Shown: one piece after another, positions 26,590 to 34,718 of the stretch
Layout of the letters: every line of letters starts with the position of its first letter
Numbering within the stretch: the first letter of the stretch is position 1
NCBI RefSeq assembly: GCF_900048895.1
Contig: NZ_LT160640.1
Location: forward strand, 744,001-808,000
Direction of reading: 5' to 3'
Source of the DNA: Neglectibacter timonensis
Lineage (GTDB): Bacteria > Bacillota > Clostridia > Oscillospirales > Acutalibacteraceae
Length of the DNA: 64,000 nucleotides
Program-made: the position numbers and the translations under genes
The notes under the pieces: model-generated
The model's database searches: none
What the model was told of the DNA's origin: nothing
What the model saw: the letters and a program-made list of their open reading frames with translations, nothing else

Positions 26590-27543
26590 TTAAAACAGCG
26601 CATATTCTTCGTTTTTATGTTTCACAATAGTGTTTACCACAACGATCAGGATAAACCCAAATACCGATTGGAACACGCCCGCGGCGGAACCCATTCCGAC
26701 ATCGAAATTTACCGTCAGCGACCGATAAACATAGGTATCGATGATATCCGTGGTGGAATACAGAAGCCCATTGGTACCGACCAGCTGGTAAAACAGCTCA
26801 AACTGGCCCTTTAAAATGCCGCCCAGACTGAACATTAACAACAGCGCAATAGTGGGCTTAAGGATGGGCAACGTTACATAGCGAATTTGCTGCCATTTGG
26901 TGGCCCCGTCAATGCGGGCGGCCTCATAAAATTGCGAATCGATTGTGGTGATGGCCGACAGATAGACGATGCTGCCGTAGCCCAAACCCTTCCATACATT
27001 GACTGCCACAATGATGGGCGGCCAAGCCTGCGGGCTGTTATAAAAATTGTACTTCGACAGGCCCAGCGCCGAGAGCGCGGTATTGACAAATCCGTTATCA
27101 ATATTGAACAGGTTATAGGCGAACAGCCCCACCAATACCATGGAGATGAAATAGGGCAGAAAAATGATCGACTGCGAAGTCTTCACAAAAGCCCTGTTTT
27201 TCAGATCACTTAGAAATACGGCGCAAGCCAGCTGGAACAGGTTTCCTAAAAACAAAAATGCCAAATTATAAAGAATAGTGTTTCGAACCAGGGAAAGCAA
27301 AATTCCCGATTTGAACAGATATTCAAAATTCTTCAGCCCGACAAACGGGCTTTGGAAAAAACCCAAATTGAAATCAAATCTGGTAAACGCCAGATAGATT
27401 CCCACCATCGGAATATAAGAAAAGACCACGAAAAACAGAATGATCGGCAAAAACATCAGCCAGAGCACCTTGTGATCCCGAAAGTCCTGAAGTAACCGAA
27501 ATCTGCTTTTCTTCTCTGTCTGAAGATGATTAATATTAGCCAT
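26590..27543 (-). CDS. Carbohydrate ABC transporter permease, LplB-like
   Basis: 317 residues with six predicted transmembrane helices. The N-terminal part has LPIILFFVVFSYIPMVGIYLAF, here read as the typical first helix, and the EAA loop is YEAARIDGATKWQQIRYVTLP (about 203-223). It forms the inner-membrane channel with the LplC-like partner. It is the first gene of the sugar locus: GGAAGGG precedes ATG 27543, and a good promoter lies at 27603-27630. The mobile element ends about 200 bases upstream. Confidence 0.93.
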   Translation of the reverse strand: MANINHLQTEKKSRFRLLQDFRDHKVLWLMFLPIILFFVVFSYIPMVGIYLAFTRFDFNLGFFQSPFVGLKNFEYLFKSGILLSLVRNTILYNLAFLFLGNLFQLACAVFLSDLKNRAFVKTSQSIIFLPYFISMVLVGLFAYNLFNIDNGFVNTALSALGLSKYNFYNSPQAWPPIIVAVNVWKGLGYGSIVYLSAITTIDSQFYEAARIDGATKWQQIRYVTLPILKPTIALLLMFSLGGILKGQFELFYQLVGTNGLLYSTTDIIDTYVYRSLTVNFDVGMGSAAGVFQSVFGFILIVVVNTIVKHKNEEYALF

Positions 27544-27602
27544 TTGTCCCTTCCTTTCCCAGCGGCTATCGATTCAACGCAAGATGTACCGCTGTGGTTA
27601 TC

Positions 27603-27630
27603 AGTATAGAAATTAGAAAAATTTTTTCAA
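27603..27630 (-). promoter_or_regulatory. Promoter of the sugar ABC/GH5 operon
   Basis: TTGAAA-N16-TATACT on the minus strand, with a start site expected near 27596 and about 50 bases of leader before the first permease. It lies outside the mobile element, so insertion left it intact. Confidence 0.7.
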
Positions 27631-27682
27631 TTTTCATTTTTAAATTTACTTTGCCAAATTACCGTTTATCTATTAAACCCTC

Positions 27683-27701
27683 TGAAAACACTGTATTTTC
27701 A
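27683..27701. promoter_or_regulatory. Putative operator upstream of the sugar operon promoter
   Basis: TGAAAA-N7-TTTTCA is an inverted repeat centred about 65 bases upstream of the -35 box of the sugar operon. Its position suits an activator such as the membrane-bound AraC-type regulator encoded at the end of the operon. Binding is inference. Confidence 0.45.
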
Positions 27702-27738
27702 AGGCATTTCGCCTGTTTGGTGTTCCAGCCTTATGTAT

Positions 27739-27786
27739 TTTCCCTTGTTTTTGCCCTTACGAGCCGAAACAAGGGAAAGTTTTTTT
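27739..27786 (+). terminator. Hairpin with T-run at the left end of the element
   Basis: TTTCCCTTGTTT (27739-27750) pairs with AAACAAGGGAAA (27767-27778), followed on the plus strand by TTTTTTT up to the integrase stop codon. It would stop plus-strand transcription entering the element. It overlaps the left direct repeat, so it may instead be part of the recombination site. Confidence 0.6.
27740..27763. repeat. Left direct repeat of the element (putative attL)
   Basis: A 24-base sequence sharing 22 positions with 35787-35810, including an identical 12-base TTTTTGCCCTTA block. It lies 22 bases from the integrase stop, the usual place for an attachment site. Confidence 0.55.
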
Positions 27787-29083
27787 AGTCTCCGCCGACT
27801 ACCTTATCCAGCAGTCTTGCGGAAGTACGCTTCGCTTCCCTTGTAGCGTGAGCGTAGATGTTCATTGTGGTACTGACATCGGCGTGTCCGAGAAGCTCCT
27901 GCACATCCTTCGGCGCTGCCCCGTTTGAGAGCAGATTGCTCGTGAATGTGTGGCGAAGCTGGTGGAAATGAAAGCCTTCCAAGCCCTCGACCTTTTTGCT
28001 TGCCGTCCTGCACATGATCCCTACCGTACTCGGTGATTCGTATGCGCCGTCAGGTCTGAGGCAGACAAAGGATATTTCCTTATAGTCCTCTGGGATTTCT
28101 TCTGTTCTCGGCAGGCTATAAACCTCGTAGTAAGTGCGGTCTTTTTCTTTTACCTCGGTGTAGTAGTTGAGGTGGTAAAGCCCGCCATACTGGAAGCGGT
28201 TTTTGTGCTGTTCGGTTTTTGCCGCTTTGAGGATTGCCGCCAGCGTGTCGCAGAAGTCCACGGTACGGACTTTCTTCCGCTTGGTCGCTCCTATCTCGGT
28301 TTTGTGTCTTGCCCCGTTGTAGCGCATACTGCGGCGCACCGTAAGGTACTGCTTGTCAAGGTTGATGTCCTGCCAAGTCAAGCCGCAGACCTCGCCAATG
28401 CGAAGCCCCGTGTAGTAGGCAATCTGAATGGGCAGTAAAGCAGGATTGTCTTTCCTTTTCAGAAATTCCTCCAGCTTCAGATACTGCTCATGGCTGAGCG
28501 TGGGTGTGGAAGCGGTATCACCGTCCTCGTCTGAAAACAGGTCATAGTCCTCTTTCTTGCCCCGCCATACCACATACTGCATCGGGTTGAAGGTAATCAG
28601 CCGTTTGGGGAATACCGCAAAGCGGAACGCCCCTTGCAAAACTGCCGAGAACAACCGTAAGTATCCCTTGCTGAGTGCTTTTGCCGTAGTGCCGTCGGGA
28701 TTTGTTCCTCCGAAGCTGAGAAAATCCATATACGCCTGCAAATGGTCGGCGGTGACGGTTTTCAGCTTTCGGCTGCCGATAGGGTGCTGCTTAATGCGAT
28801 TGACCGTACCCTGATACGCCATTACCGTACCATTGCTGAGACTGCCGGGCTTTAGTTCTTCCTCCACCCACATATCCAGCAGCATTCCCACCGTGGTGTT
28901 TTCGGATTTTGCAACGAATTTCTTTTCCTCGTAGTCCTCCATCGCCTTGCGGAGCAGGGCTTCCGTTTCGGATTTGCTTTCTGTTCCCACGAACTCACGC
29001 TGTACCAGATTTCCGCTTTCATCTTCGATATAGAAGCGGTAGTACCACTTTTTGCCTTTCTTTCTTACAGAACCTTTTGCCAT
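27785..29083 (-). CDS. int: Tyrosine site-specific integrase
   Basis: 432 residues. The N-terminal arm-binding domain ([19 protein letters not shown]) resembles Tn916-type integrases, followed by a SAM-like core-binding domain. The catalytic set is complete: Arg228 (TGLRIGE), His374 and Arg377 (FHQLRHTF), His400 (LLGHADV) and nucleophile Tyr410 (MNIYAHAT). A 45-residue insert with charged residues (about 300-345) sits inside the catalytic domain, as in several Clostridia elements. It integrates and excises the element with the small excisionase at 30037. Confidence 0.95.
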   Translation of the reverse strand: MAKGSVRKKGKKWYYRFYIEDESGNLVQREFVGTESKSETEALLRKAMEDYEEKKFVAKSENTTVGMLLDMWVEEELKPGSLSNGTVMAYQGTVNRIKQHPIGSRKLKTVTADHLQAYMDFLSFGGTNPDGTTAKALSKGYLRLFSAVLQGAFRFAVFPKRLITFNPMQYVVWRGKKEDYDLFSDEDGDTASTPTLSHEQYLKLEEFLKRKDNPALLPIQIAYYTGLRIGEVCGLTWQDINLDKQYLTVRRSMRYNGARHKTEIGATKRKKVRTVDFCDTLAAILKAAKTEQHKNRFQYGGLYHLNYYTEVKEKDRTYYEVYSLPRTEEIPEDYKEISFVCLRPDGAYESPSTVGIMCRTASKKVEGLEGFHFHQLRHTFTSNLLSNGAAPKDVQELLGHADVSTTMNIYAHATREAKRTSARLLDKVVGGD

Positions 29084-29189
29084 AGATAAAAACTCCTTTC
29101 TATCCGTGGCAATCGGGACTTATGACTATGGTGTGCGTAAAGTAAAGAATGTCACTTCTGCCGGTTGGTTTCAATCGGCGTATTTTTTT

Positions 29190-29855
29190 TCAAGGTGCCA
29201 CGGAATTTTCTTTTTCGGACAGCCTGTTCTCGGCTTCCGTCACTATCCCGAAGAGGTCGCCCATGGATACTTTGGTGCGTCCCTCATCGTAGATATGTAA
29301 AATTCCATCTAAAAATCTCTTCATATCTTCGATAGGTATTTCCATTTCTTTGCGGTACACTCTTTCTTCGATTGCTCCAACCTCAATCGCATACCGCATA
29401 ATCGACTGTTTCAAGCCTTCGTCCTCCGCCACACGGTCAACCTCCGCCATAGCGTTGGCAAAGTAGTGGCACAGCACCGAGTACAGGTCAATCATCTTGC
29501 CGAGGAATGTAGTAAGAAGCTGCTGATGCGGTTCTCCGCTGACCGTAGAGGAAACTGTATCAAGGTACTTTTTGATATGCTCCTCAATGTCCTTTTGGCA
29601 GAGCGTGCGGGCGTCATATTCCTTTTCCTCAGAAAGCCCTGTCAACCATTCGGAAGTGGTAAGCAGCGCATCGGCAAGACCGTTGATAATCATAGTACGC
29701 TTCGGGTCAACGCCGTCTGCTTCATACCGCTGAATGGTGGATTTGTTTACGCCGATACGCCTTCCAAGCTCCGGCATGGTAAGGTTTAGCTCTGTTCGGC
29801 GCTCCTTTACCCGTTCACCGACCTGTTTTGCGGTGAACTCAATTTCTTTTTTCAA
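29190..29855 (-). CDS. XRE-family repressor of the mobile element
   Basis: 221 residues. The N-terminal Cro/C1 helix-turn-helix is about 12-62 (MPELGRRIGVNKSTIQRYE). The helical C-terminal part is probably for dimerisation; no LexA-like protease motif was seen. GGAGG lies 8 bases before TTG 29855, chosen as start. A GTG three codons upstream overlaps the Shine-Dalgarno and is less likely. It faces the excisionase gene across a divergent promoter pair with repeated TTGCAA sites, so it probably represses both promoters. Confidence 0.85.
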   Translation of the reverse strand: MKKEIEFTAKQVGERVKERRTELNLTMPELGRRIGVNKSTIQRYEADGVDPKRTMIINGLADALLTTSEWLTGLSEEKEYDARTLCQKDIEEHIKKYLDTVSSTVSGEPHQQLLTTFLGKMIDLYSVLCHYFANAMAEVDRVAEDEGLKQSIMRYAIEVGAIEERVYRKEMEIPIEDMKRFLDGILHIYDEGRTKVSMGDLFGIVTEAENRLSEKENSVAP

Positions 29856-29878
29856 GGTTTTCACCTCCTGCAGGTATC

Positions 29879-29907
29879 ATTATAGCACATCAAAACGCAG
29901 ATTGCAA
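29879..29907 (-). promoter_or_regulatory. Promoter of the repressor gene
   Basis: TTGCAA-N17-TATAAT on the minus strand. Its -35 hexamer is itself a copy of the TTGCAA palindrome repeated elsewhere in this region, which suggests autoregulation by the repressor. Confidence 0.8.
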
Positions 29908-29943
29908 CCCTAAAACGAGATAAATATTAAAAATAATTCCTGA

Positions 29944-30009
29944 ACAGTTGCAAAATGGGTTGACATGAGATAGCAAAATAAGTATAATTAGGATTGCACA
30001 GTTGCAAAA
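29944..30009. promoter_or_regulatory. Repeated operator sites around the excisionase promoter
   Basis: ACAGTTGCAAAA occurs identically at 29944-29955 and 29998-30009, one copy just upstream of the -35 and one downstream of the -10 of the excisionase promoter. Both contain the palindromic TTGCAA core also found at 29902-29907. Likely binding sites for the element repressor. Confidence 0.65.
29960..29988 (+). promoter_or_regulatory. Consensus promoter for excisionase (and perhaps relaxase)
   Basis: A perfect TTGACA-N17-TATAAT. A promoter this strong needs repression, which fits the flanking operator repeats. The GGAGG of the excisionase gene lies about 35 bases downstream. Confidence 0.9.
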
Positions 30010-30036
30010 CAAGTATTTCAAAAGGAGGATGAGATA

Positions 30037-30252
30037 ATGAACGCAGTTAAAATGGGTATGACCATCGAGGAAGCCGCCGAATGTACGGGTATCGGCAGAA
30101 ACACAATGCGGAAATTGGTGGACTGGGGCAAGCTGCCTGTCTTAAAGGTAGGACGCAAGACCATTATCCGCAGGGACACACTGGAGCGTTTTATGACGGT
30201 CAATCAGGGCAGAAACCTGCTCAGTCAGAACGATGTCCGCAAGGTCGAGTAA
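30037..30252 (+). CDS. xis: Excisionase / MerR-like helix-turn-helix protein
   Basis: 71 residues consisting of one winged helix-turn-helix of the excisionase family: MTIEEAAECTGIGRNTMRKLVDWGKLPVLKVGRKTIIRRDTLERF (residues about 8-52, seen as separate blocks). Xis bends attachment-site DNA and turns the integrase toward excision. AAAGGAGG lies 9 bases before ATG 30037, and a consensus promoter lies upstream. Its divergence from the repressor makes a lysogeny-like switch. Confidence 0.88.
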   Translation: MNAVKMGMTIEEAAECTGIGRNTMRKLVDWGKLPVLKVGRKTIIRRDTLERFMTVNQGRNLLSQNDVRKVE

Positions 30253-30281
30253 CCGTTCTCTTAAGCCCTCGGCGTTTGAGA

Positions 30282-30465
30282 GCGAAATACACCCCTCGCA
30301 CAAATCTGACGATTTGTACTCAGGGTATTTCGCCCCTGCGGGGAGCTTGTGATAACGCTGACACTTCCGTTTTCAGCATTATCACAGAGAAAACCGCTGC
30401 GGCGATTTTCTCTGCTGTTCCGTCAGCACAGCCGCCGAAACAGCGGCAACCGTCAAGACGGTTGC
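30282..30465. other. Hairpin-dense candidate origin of transfer (oriT)
   Basis: The 250-base gap before the relaxase gene holds a train of inverted repeats: GCGAAATAC.. with GGGTATTTCGC (30282-30333) enclosing CAAATC-TGAC-GATTTG; CCCC-TGC-GGGG; GATAACGCTGA with TCAGCATTATC (30351-30383, one mismatch); CAGAGAAAA with TTTTCTCTG (30385-30414); GCCGC with GCGGC; and GCAACCGTC-AA-GACGGTTGC (30446-30465). Such repeats next to a relaxase gene are typical of oriT. The nick site is not identified. Confidence 0.6.
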
Positions 30466-30502
30466 AAAATGAGAATGGTATATTTCAAAGAAAGGTTGGA
30501 TT

Positions 30503-31912
30503 ATGGCAAGACACAGCTTCATACAGATGTCGAAGCTGCCCAATGTCAAAGGACGAATATCGTATATCACCAGCCACGCAAAACAGGAAAACCTATACGC
30601 CACCTACCGCACCGCAGACAATGCGTTTTGGAGCAACCTTGCAAGGGAGAGCCAGCAGGAGTTTCAGCGCAGCGGCACAGAGGGGAAATGTATCGAGGCA
30701 AGGGAGCTGATTATCGCTCTGCCCGAAGTTTACACGCAATACGAGCCGCAGCAGGTGCTTGAGGATTTCACAGACGAGTTCCGCAGGCGGTATGGTGTAG
30801 AATGTGTGTCGGCATTGCACCACAATAAGCGCAAGACCAATTACCACATTCACCTGATTTTCAGTGAAAGGAAGCTGCTTCCTGAGCCTGATGTAAAGGT
30901 TGCCACAAGAAGCGTATTCTTTGACGAAACAGGGAAACGGGTACGCACCAAGAAGGAAATCACTGGAGAGGACGGACAGATCAGAAAGGGCTGTACCGTT
31001 ATCAAAAAGGGAGAGGTTTACGAAAGTCATCTGTTTACCGTAAAGGATGACCGCTTCAAGAGCGAGGCTTTTCTTCGGGAGGTAAAGGAGGTTTACACGG
31101 AACTTATCAACCGTCACATTTCCGACCCTGAACAGCGCCTAAAGGTGTTTGACAAAAACAGCGTGTACCTGCCCACAAAGAAAATAGGCAGGAACAATCC
31201 CAAAGCCGCAGAGATTGAAGCCGACAATGCCGCAAGGCAGGAATGGAACAGGACGGCGGATATGGCACTTGTATCGGGGATTGAGGAAGCTAAGATTTTG
31301 GAGGTTAAGCAGACCGAGATACACGACAAGGTTAGCAGTTCTATCCGCAAGAGCGGCTGGCTGCCAAATCTGTTCCGCCGTATCGTGCGCAAGGCAAAGG
31401 ACTTTTTACAAAACCTTATCCGTGAACACGGGATTCCGCCGAAGCCCACGCTCAGTATCAATATGGCAGAGTTCCGCACCATGCGAAATCTGATGATACG
31501 GGTACAGGACGAAGCGAGAGCAATCCGCAGCTTGCAGAAGGAAGTTCCCAAACTAAAAGAACAGCTTTCCGAAGCAAAGGGCATTTTCAAAGGCAAGGAG
31601 CGCAAGGCTCTTACCGAGCAGATACAGCAGACCGAGAAGGAAATATCCGAAAGGCTGGATAAGCTCCCCGATATTCTCAGGGAGGACGGATATCCCGATG
31701 TGCAGGCGTTTATGGCGACCTATCGGGAAGCGGAAGCTGTTGTGGAACAGTACAACCGTGACCTTGCTAAGTGGGAGCGACAAGTGAAAGAAAAGAGCAG
31801 ACCGCCGAAGCCGCCCGAAAGGGAGAGCGTCCGAAACAGGCTCAGGCAGTTGCAGGAACAAGGCAGACAGCAAAAGCCACGAAAGAAATCCTTTGACAGA
31901 GACAGCCGATAG
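30503..31912 (+). CDS. mobL: MobA/MobL-family relaxase
   Basis: 469 residues. The N-terminal relaxase domain (about 1-190) has the histidine triad region LHHNKRKTNYHIHLIFSE (His106/107, His115, His117) and the tyrosine-bearing start RISYITSHAKQENLY. The C-terminal half is a charged coiled coil (about 330-460), common in MobL proteins. It nicks oriT, attaches covalently to the 5' end and leads the strand through a helper secretion system. AAAGGTTGG precedes ATG 30503. No coupling protein or mating-pore gene is present in the element. Confidence 0.9.
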   Translation: MARHSFIQMSKLPNVKGRISYITSHAKQENLYATYRTADNAFWSNLARESQQEFQRSGTEGKCIEARELIIALPEVYTQYEPQQVLEDFTDEFRRRYGVECVSALHHNKRKTNYHIHLIFSERKLLPEPDVKVATRSVFFDETGKRVRTKKEITGEDGQIRKGCTVIKKGEVYESHLFTVKDDRFKSEAFLREVKEVYTELINRHISDPEQRLKVFDKNSVYLPTKKIGRNNPKAAEIEADNAARQEWNRTADMALVSGIEEAKILEVKQTEIHDKVSSSIRKSGWLPNLFRRIVRKAKDFLQNLIREHGIPPKPTLSINMAEFRTMRNLMIRVQDEARAIRSLQKEVPKLKEQLSEAKGIFKGKERKALTEQIQQTEKEISERLDKLPDILREDGYPDVQAFMATYREAEAVVEQYNRDLAKWERQVKEKSRPPKPPERESVRNRLRQLQEQGRQQKPRKKSFDRDSR

Positions 31913-31917
31913 GCAAT

Positions 31918-31954
31918 GAAAAACCGCCGCTATGGTCTTACCCATACACGGCGG
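31918..31954 (-). terminator. Terminator of the cargo operon
   Basis: CCGCCG (31924-31929) pairs with CGGCGG (31949-31954), with an inner ATGG/CCAT pairing. On the minus strand it runs into TTTTTC. It lies between the convergent relaxase gene and cargo operon, 14 bases after the KTR gene. Confidence 0.8.
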
Positions 31955-31968
31955 CATACATATAGAGA

Positions 31969-32166
31969 TTAGTGTTCCTGCTTCTTTATAATGGTCACTT
32001 TCAAATTCTCCGCTTCTATCAGCGTTTCCTGCTTGCATTTCGGGCAGTAGAGGGGATAGTTTTTCAAGACCGTATCTTCTCGGATTTTTAGTCTTGTTTT
32101 ACCTCCGCAAATAGGGCACAACCTACTTTTCGCACATTTCACTATCTCCTTTTGACTTAACTGCAT
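31969..32166 (-). CDS. Cysteine-rich KTR-domain protein (small zinc ribbon)
   Basis: 65 residues with two CxxC knuckles, LCPICGGKTR and YCPKCKQET, and the KTR motif that names this family of small proteins common on clostridial transposons. Zinc binding is expected; the role is unknown. The start was placed at ATG 32166, 2 bases after the MATE stop (translational coupling). A GTG at the VKCAK segment behind GGAGATA is an alternative start. The frame extends upstream, but that part lies inside the MATE gene. Confidence 0.75.
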   Translation of the reverse strand: MQLSQKEIVKCAKSRLCPICGGKTRLKIREDTVLKNYPLYCPKCKQETLIEAENLKVTIIKKQEH

Positions 32167-32168
32167 TC

Positions 32169-33503
32169 TCAATAGTGATATTTCTTTCGCTTCACAACGA
32201 GAAAAAACGCAGAGATTGCAGCCGCCATAACTTCTGCAACTACGATTGAAATCCAAACACCGTCAATCTCCCAAATGAGCGGCAGAAGCAAAACGGCGGC
32301 TATTTGAAACACCAATGTCCGCAGAAACGAAATCAATGCGGAAGTCAAACCGTCATTGAGTGCGGTAAAGAAGCCTGAACTGAAAATAGCAAAGCCCATA
32401 AATATGAATGACAGAGCAAATATTTTGAATCCCGATACCGTCAGATTCATAAGCTCTGCATCATATCCAACGAAGATGTTTGAAAGCGGCAGCGCCAATA
32501 ATTCCGCTGCGGCAACCATGCCGACACCGAAAACACCAATCATAATCAAGCTTTGGCGAAGAAGCCCTTTTGATTCCTTATAATTTTGCGCACCGTTGTG
32601 ATAGCTGATGACAGGAGCCACACCAATGGAATATCCAATGAAAGCTGCGGAAAAAATCATGCTCACATACATCATCACACCGTATGCGGCAACACCATTT
32701 TCCCCGGCATATTTCAAAAGCTGGATATTATAAAGCATACCCACAATGCTCATAGAAACATTGCTCATAAACTCCGAGGAACCATTTGCGCAGGCTTTTA
32801 GAATTGCTTTTCCGTCAAAACTCGTTTTTCCAAGCCGCAAAATGCTGTTGTTTTTTCGGAAGAAGTAGAAAAGCGGAATAACGCCGCCGACAAACTGGCT
32901 CATAGCAGTAGCAATCGCCGCACCTGCAAGCTTATATTCCTGCGGCAGTAAAATAACCAGCACAGCGTCAAGAACCATGTTTGTAACGCCTGCCAAAACT
33001 GTTACCGCAAGACCAAGCTGCGGTTTTTCAGCAGCCGGAAAGAAGCTTTGAAATAAAAGCTGCAACACATAAAAGGGCAGAGCGGCAAGAATAATGCGGG
33101 CGTAAACAACGCAGTTTTCCAACAGTTCACCCTCTGCGCCCAGCAATGCAGATATCGGACGAATGAAAACAATGCCTAATATTGCAAAAATCACGCCTAA
33201 AGCAAAAGAAACATAAACGAAAAGCGAGAAATATTTGTTTGCTTTTTCCTTGTCGCCTTCTCCAAAGATTTTGGCAACAAGTGCCGTACCGCCCGTGCCA
33301 AACATAAAACCGACAGTCGCTACAATCATCAAAAACGGCATAATGAGATTGACCGCCGAAAAAGGCGTTTTGCCCGCAAAGTTTGATACAAAGAAGCCGT
33401 CAACCACGCCATAAACAGAGGTAAATATCATCATGGCGATAGACGGCATGGTAAAGCGTATCAGTTTACCGTAAGTGAAGTGATCTGAAAGTTGTATCCT
33501 CAT
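32169..33503 (-). CDS. MATE-family multidrug/metabolite exporter
   Basis: 444 residues with about 12 transmembrane helices in two homologous halves. The N-terminal segment SIAMMIFTSVYGVVDGFFVS and MFGTGGTALVAKIFGEGD are typical of MATE proteins of the NorM/MepA type. MATE proteins export cationic drugs or metabolites using Na+ or H+. Start ATG 33503 overlaps the stop of the kinase-like gene by 4 bases (ATGA) and replaces a longer open frame inside that gene. It belongs to the MarR-controlled cargo operon. The substrate is unknown. Confidence 0.92.
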   Translation of the reverse strand: MRIQLSDHFTYGKLIRFTMPSIAMMIFTSVYGVVDGFFVSNFAGKTPFSAVNLIMPFLMIVATVGFMFGTGGTALVAKIFGEGDKEKANKYFSLFVYVSFALGVIFAILGIVFIRPISALLGAEGELLENCVVYARIILAALPFYVLQLLFQSFFPAAEKPQLGLAVTVLAGVTNMVLDAVLVILLPQEYKLAGAAIATAMSQFVGGVIPLFYFFRKNNSILRLGKTSFDGKAILKACANGSSEFMSNVSMSIVGMLYNIQLLKYAGENGVAAYGVMMYVSMIFSAAFIGYSIGVAPVISYHNGAQNYKESKGLLRQSLIMIGVFGVGMVAAAELLALPLSNIFVGYDAELMNLTVSGFKIFALSFIFMGFAIFSSGFFTALNDGLTSALISFLRTLVFQIAAVLLLPLIWEIDGVWISIVVAEVMAAAISAFFLVVKRKKYHY

Positions 33504-34120
33504 AATTTTTCCCCAAACCACCGTGCTGCGAAATCAGCAACAGCCGGTGTTAATTCTTTTATGCTCCAATCGCTTGTATTGATAATCAAATGATATGCAT
33601 CTCGTTGTCCCCATGCAGAGGAAGTAAGTATTTCTCTTGTCTGTGAGCGCACTTTGTCAACTTGCTTTATTTTATGAAGCAGTTCTTTTTCTGACAGATT
33701 TTCGTCTTTTCCAGCACGCTCCATACAACGCCTGACCTTTGCGTCCATCCGGGCGCACACAAAAATATTAAAGGGGTGATATTGATCTAATAAAATATCT
33801 GCGTTCCTGCCCACGATAATGCAATCCTTTCCAAGTGAGGCGATTCCCTCAATCACCTTCTTTTGTTCAAGCAGAAGATCTACCTTATTTGCCTGCAAGT
33901 AGGGCAGCGTACAGAATGTTGAGCGAAACGTGACCGGGAAGTTTTGCCAACCGTGATTGTTCAATACTTTTTCAACATATTCACTATCATTACCGCTGTT
34001 TCGAGCAATAGCGGTAATGATTTCATTATCGTAATAATCAAAGCCCATCCTATCGGAAAGGCGTTTTCCAAGTTCTCTCCCGCCGCTGCCAAACTCACGG
34101 CTTATCGTTATAATTTTCAT
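33500..34120 (-). CDS. Cytidylate-kinase-like family protein
   Basis: 206 residues. The N-terminal P-loop-like region ITISREFGSGGRELGKRL and the following RMGFDYYDNEII match the cytidylate-kinase-2 family, which differs from true Cmk by a GSGGRELG loop. IIVGRNADILL and a charged lid region (MERAGKDENLSEKELL) follow. The phosphate acceptor is unknown; it is probably not the housekeeping CMP kinase because it lies in a mobile cargo operon with MarR, GNAT and MATE genes. It begins 11 bases after the GNAT stop. Confidence 0.85.
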   Translation of the reverse strand: MKIITISREFGSGGRELGKRLSDRMGFDYYDNEIITAIARNSGNDSEYVEKVLNNHGWQNFPVTFRSTFCTLPYLQANKVDLLLEQKKVIEGIASLGKDCIIVGRNADILLDQYHPFNIFVCARMDAKVRRCMERAGKDENLSEKELLHKIKQVDKVRSQTREILTSSAWGQRDAYHLIINTSDWSIKELTPAVADFAARWFGEKL

Positions 34121-34131
34121 CTGTTTTACTC

Positions 34132-34671
34132 CTAAATCCTAAAATACCGGGGATTGAAGCTATCAAGCGTAATGGTTGACATCAGTTCCCGAAAGTGATC
34201 GATTTCAAAATCTTTTCCTGTACACATGATCTCATAGGTTACGCCCCGGTAAGAAAGCCCATATCCTGTTGGGCAATAAGCGTTGCGGAGATAGAATAAA
34301 CGGCGCTTTTGACGCTGCTCATTGTTTGACGCTGTTTCGTCCAGCATTTCAAAATCCACTACCTGCTCATAGCCTTTATATAGAACCTTTAAGGTTTCGA
34401 CAGCACGGCTGCCATACCCTTTGGATCGCAACGAAGGATCAATGGCAAGAAAGAATAAATAAGACATATTTTTGTGTGTTTTTACCGCCATGAATCCAAC
34501 AAAAGTGTCCTCATCGTAAAGTGCCCAGAAATCAAAATCATCTTCCTTTGACATTTCGATCATGGTATCCGGCGAAAGATATTCTTCCGGCGGAAAAGCC
34601 TCTTTTGCCAAAAGATTAACCTTTTCAATATCACTAAAATCTTTTGTGACAGCGATGGTTCGTAATATCAT
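34132..34671 (-). CDS. GNAT-family N-acetyltransferase
   Basis: 179 residues from ATG 34671, set by GGAGG 4-5 bases upstream. The acetyl-CoA loop is in FFLAIDPSLRSKGYGSRAVETL (R/Q-x-x-G-x-G/A form: RSKGYGS, about residue 95). The C-terminal FYLRNAYCPTGYGLSYRG is a common GNAT ending in Firmicutes. It may acetylate a small toxic amine or antibiotic, which would suit the neighbouring exporter, but the substrate is unknown. Confidence 0.87.
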   Translation of the reverse strand: MILRTIAVTKDFSDIEKVNLLAKEAFPPEEYLSPDTMIEMSKEDDFDFWALYDEDTFVGFMAVKTHKNMSYLFFLAIDPSLRSKGYGSRAVETLKVLYKGYEQVVDFEMLDETASNNEQRQKRRLFYLRNAYCPTGYGLSYRGVTYEIMCTGKDFEIDHFRELMSTITLDSFNPRYFRI

Positions 34672-34718
34672 AAATCCTCCCAACAACTTGCCTGCGGCAG
34701 CTATGGTATGCCGCATTA

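Noticed and set aside
29190-30252. Toxin-antitoxin pair
   Set aside because: The XRE protein and small helix-turn-helix protein are divergent, with integrase and relaxase around them, which fits a repressor/excisionase switch better.
30282-30465. CRISPR array
   Set aside because: The repeats are different inverted repeats, not one direct repeat at regular spacing, and no cas gene is near.
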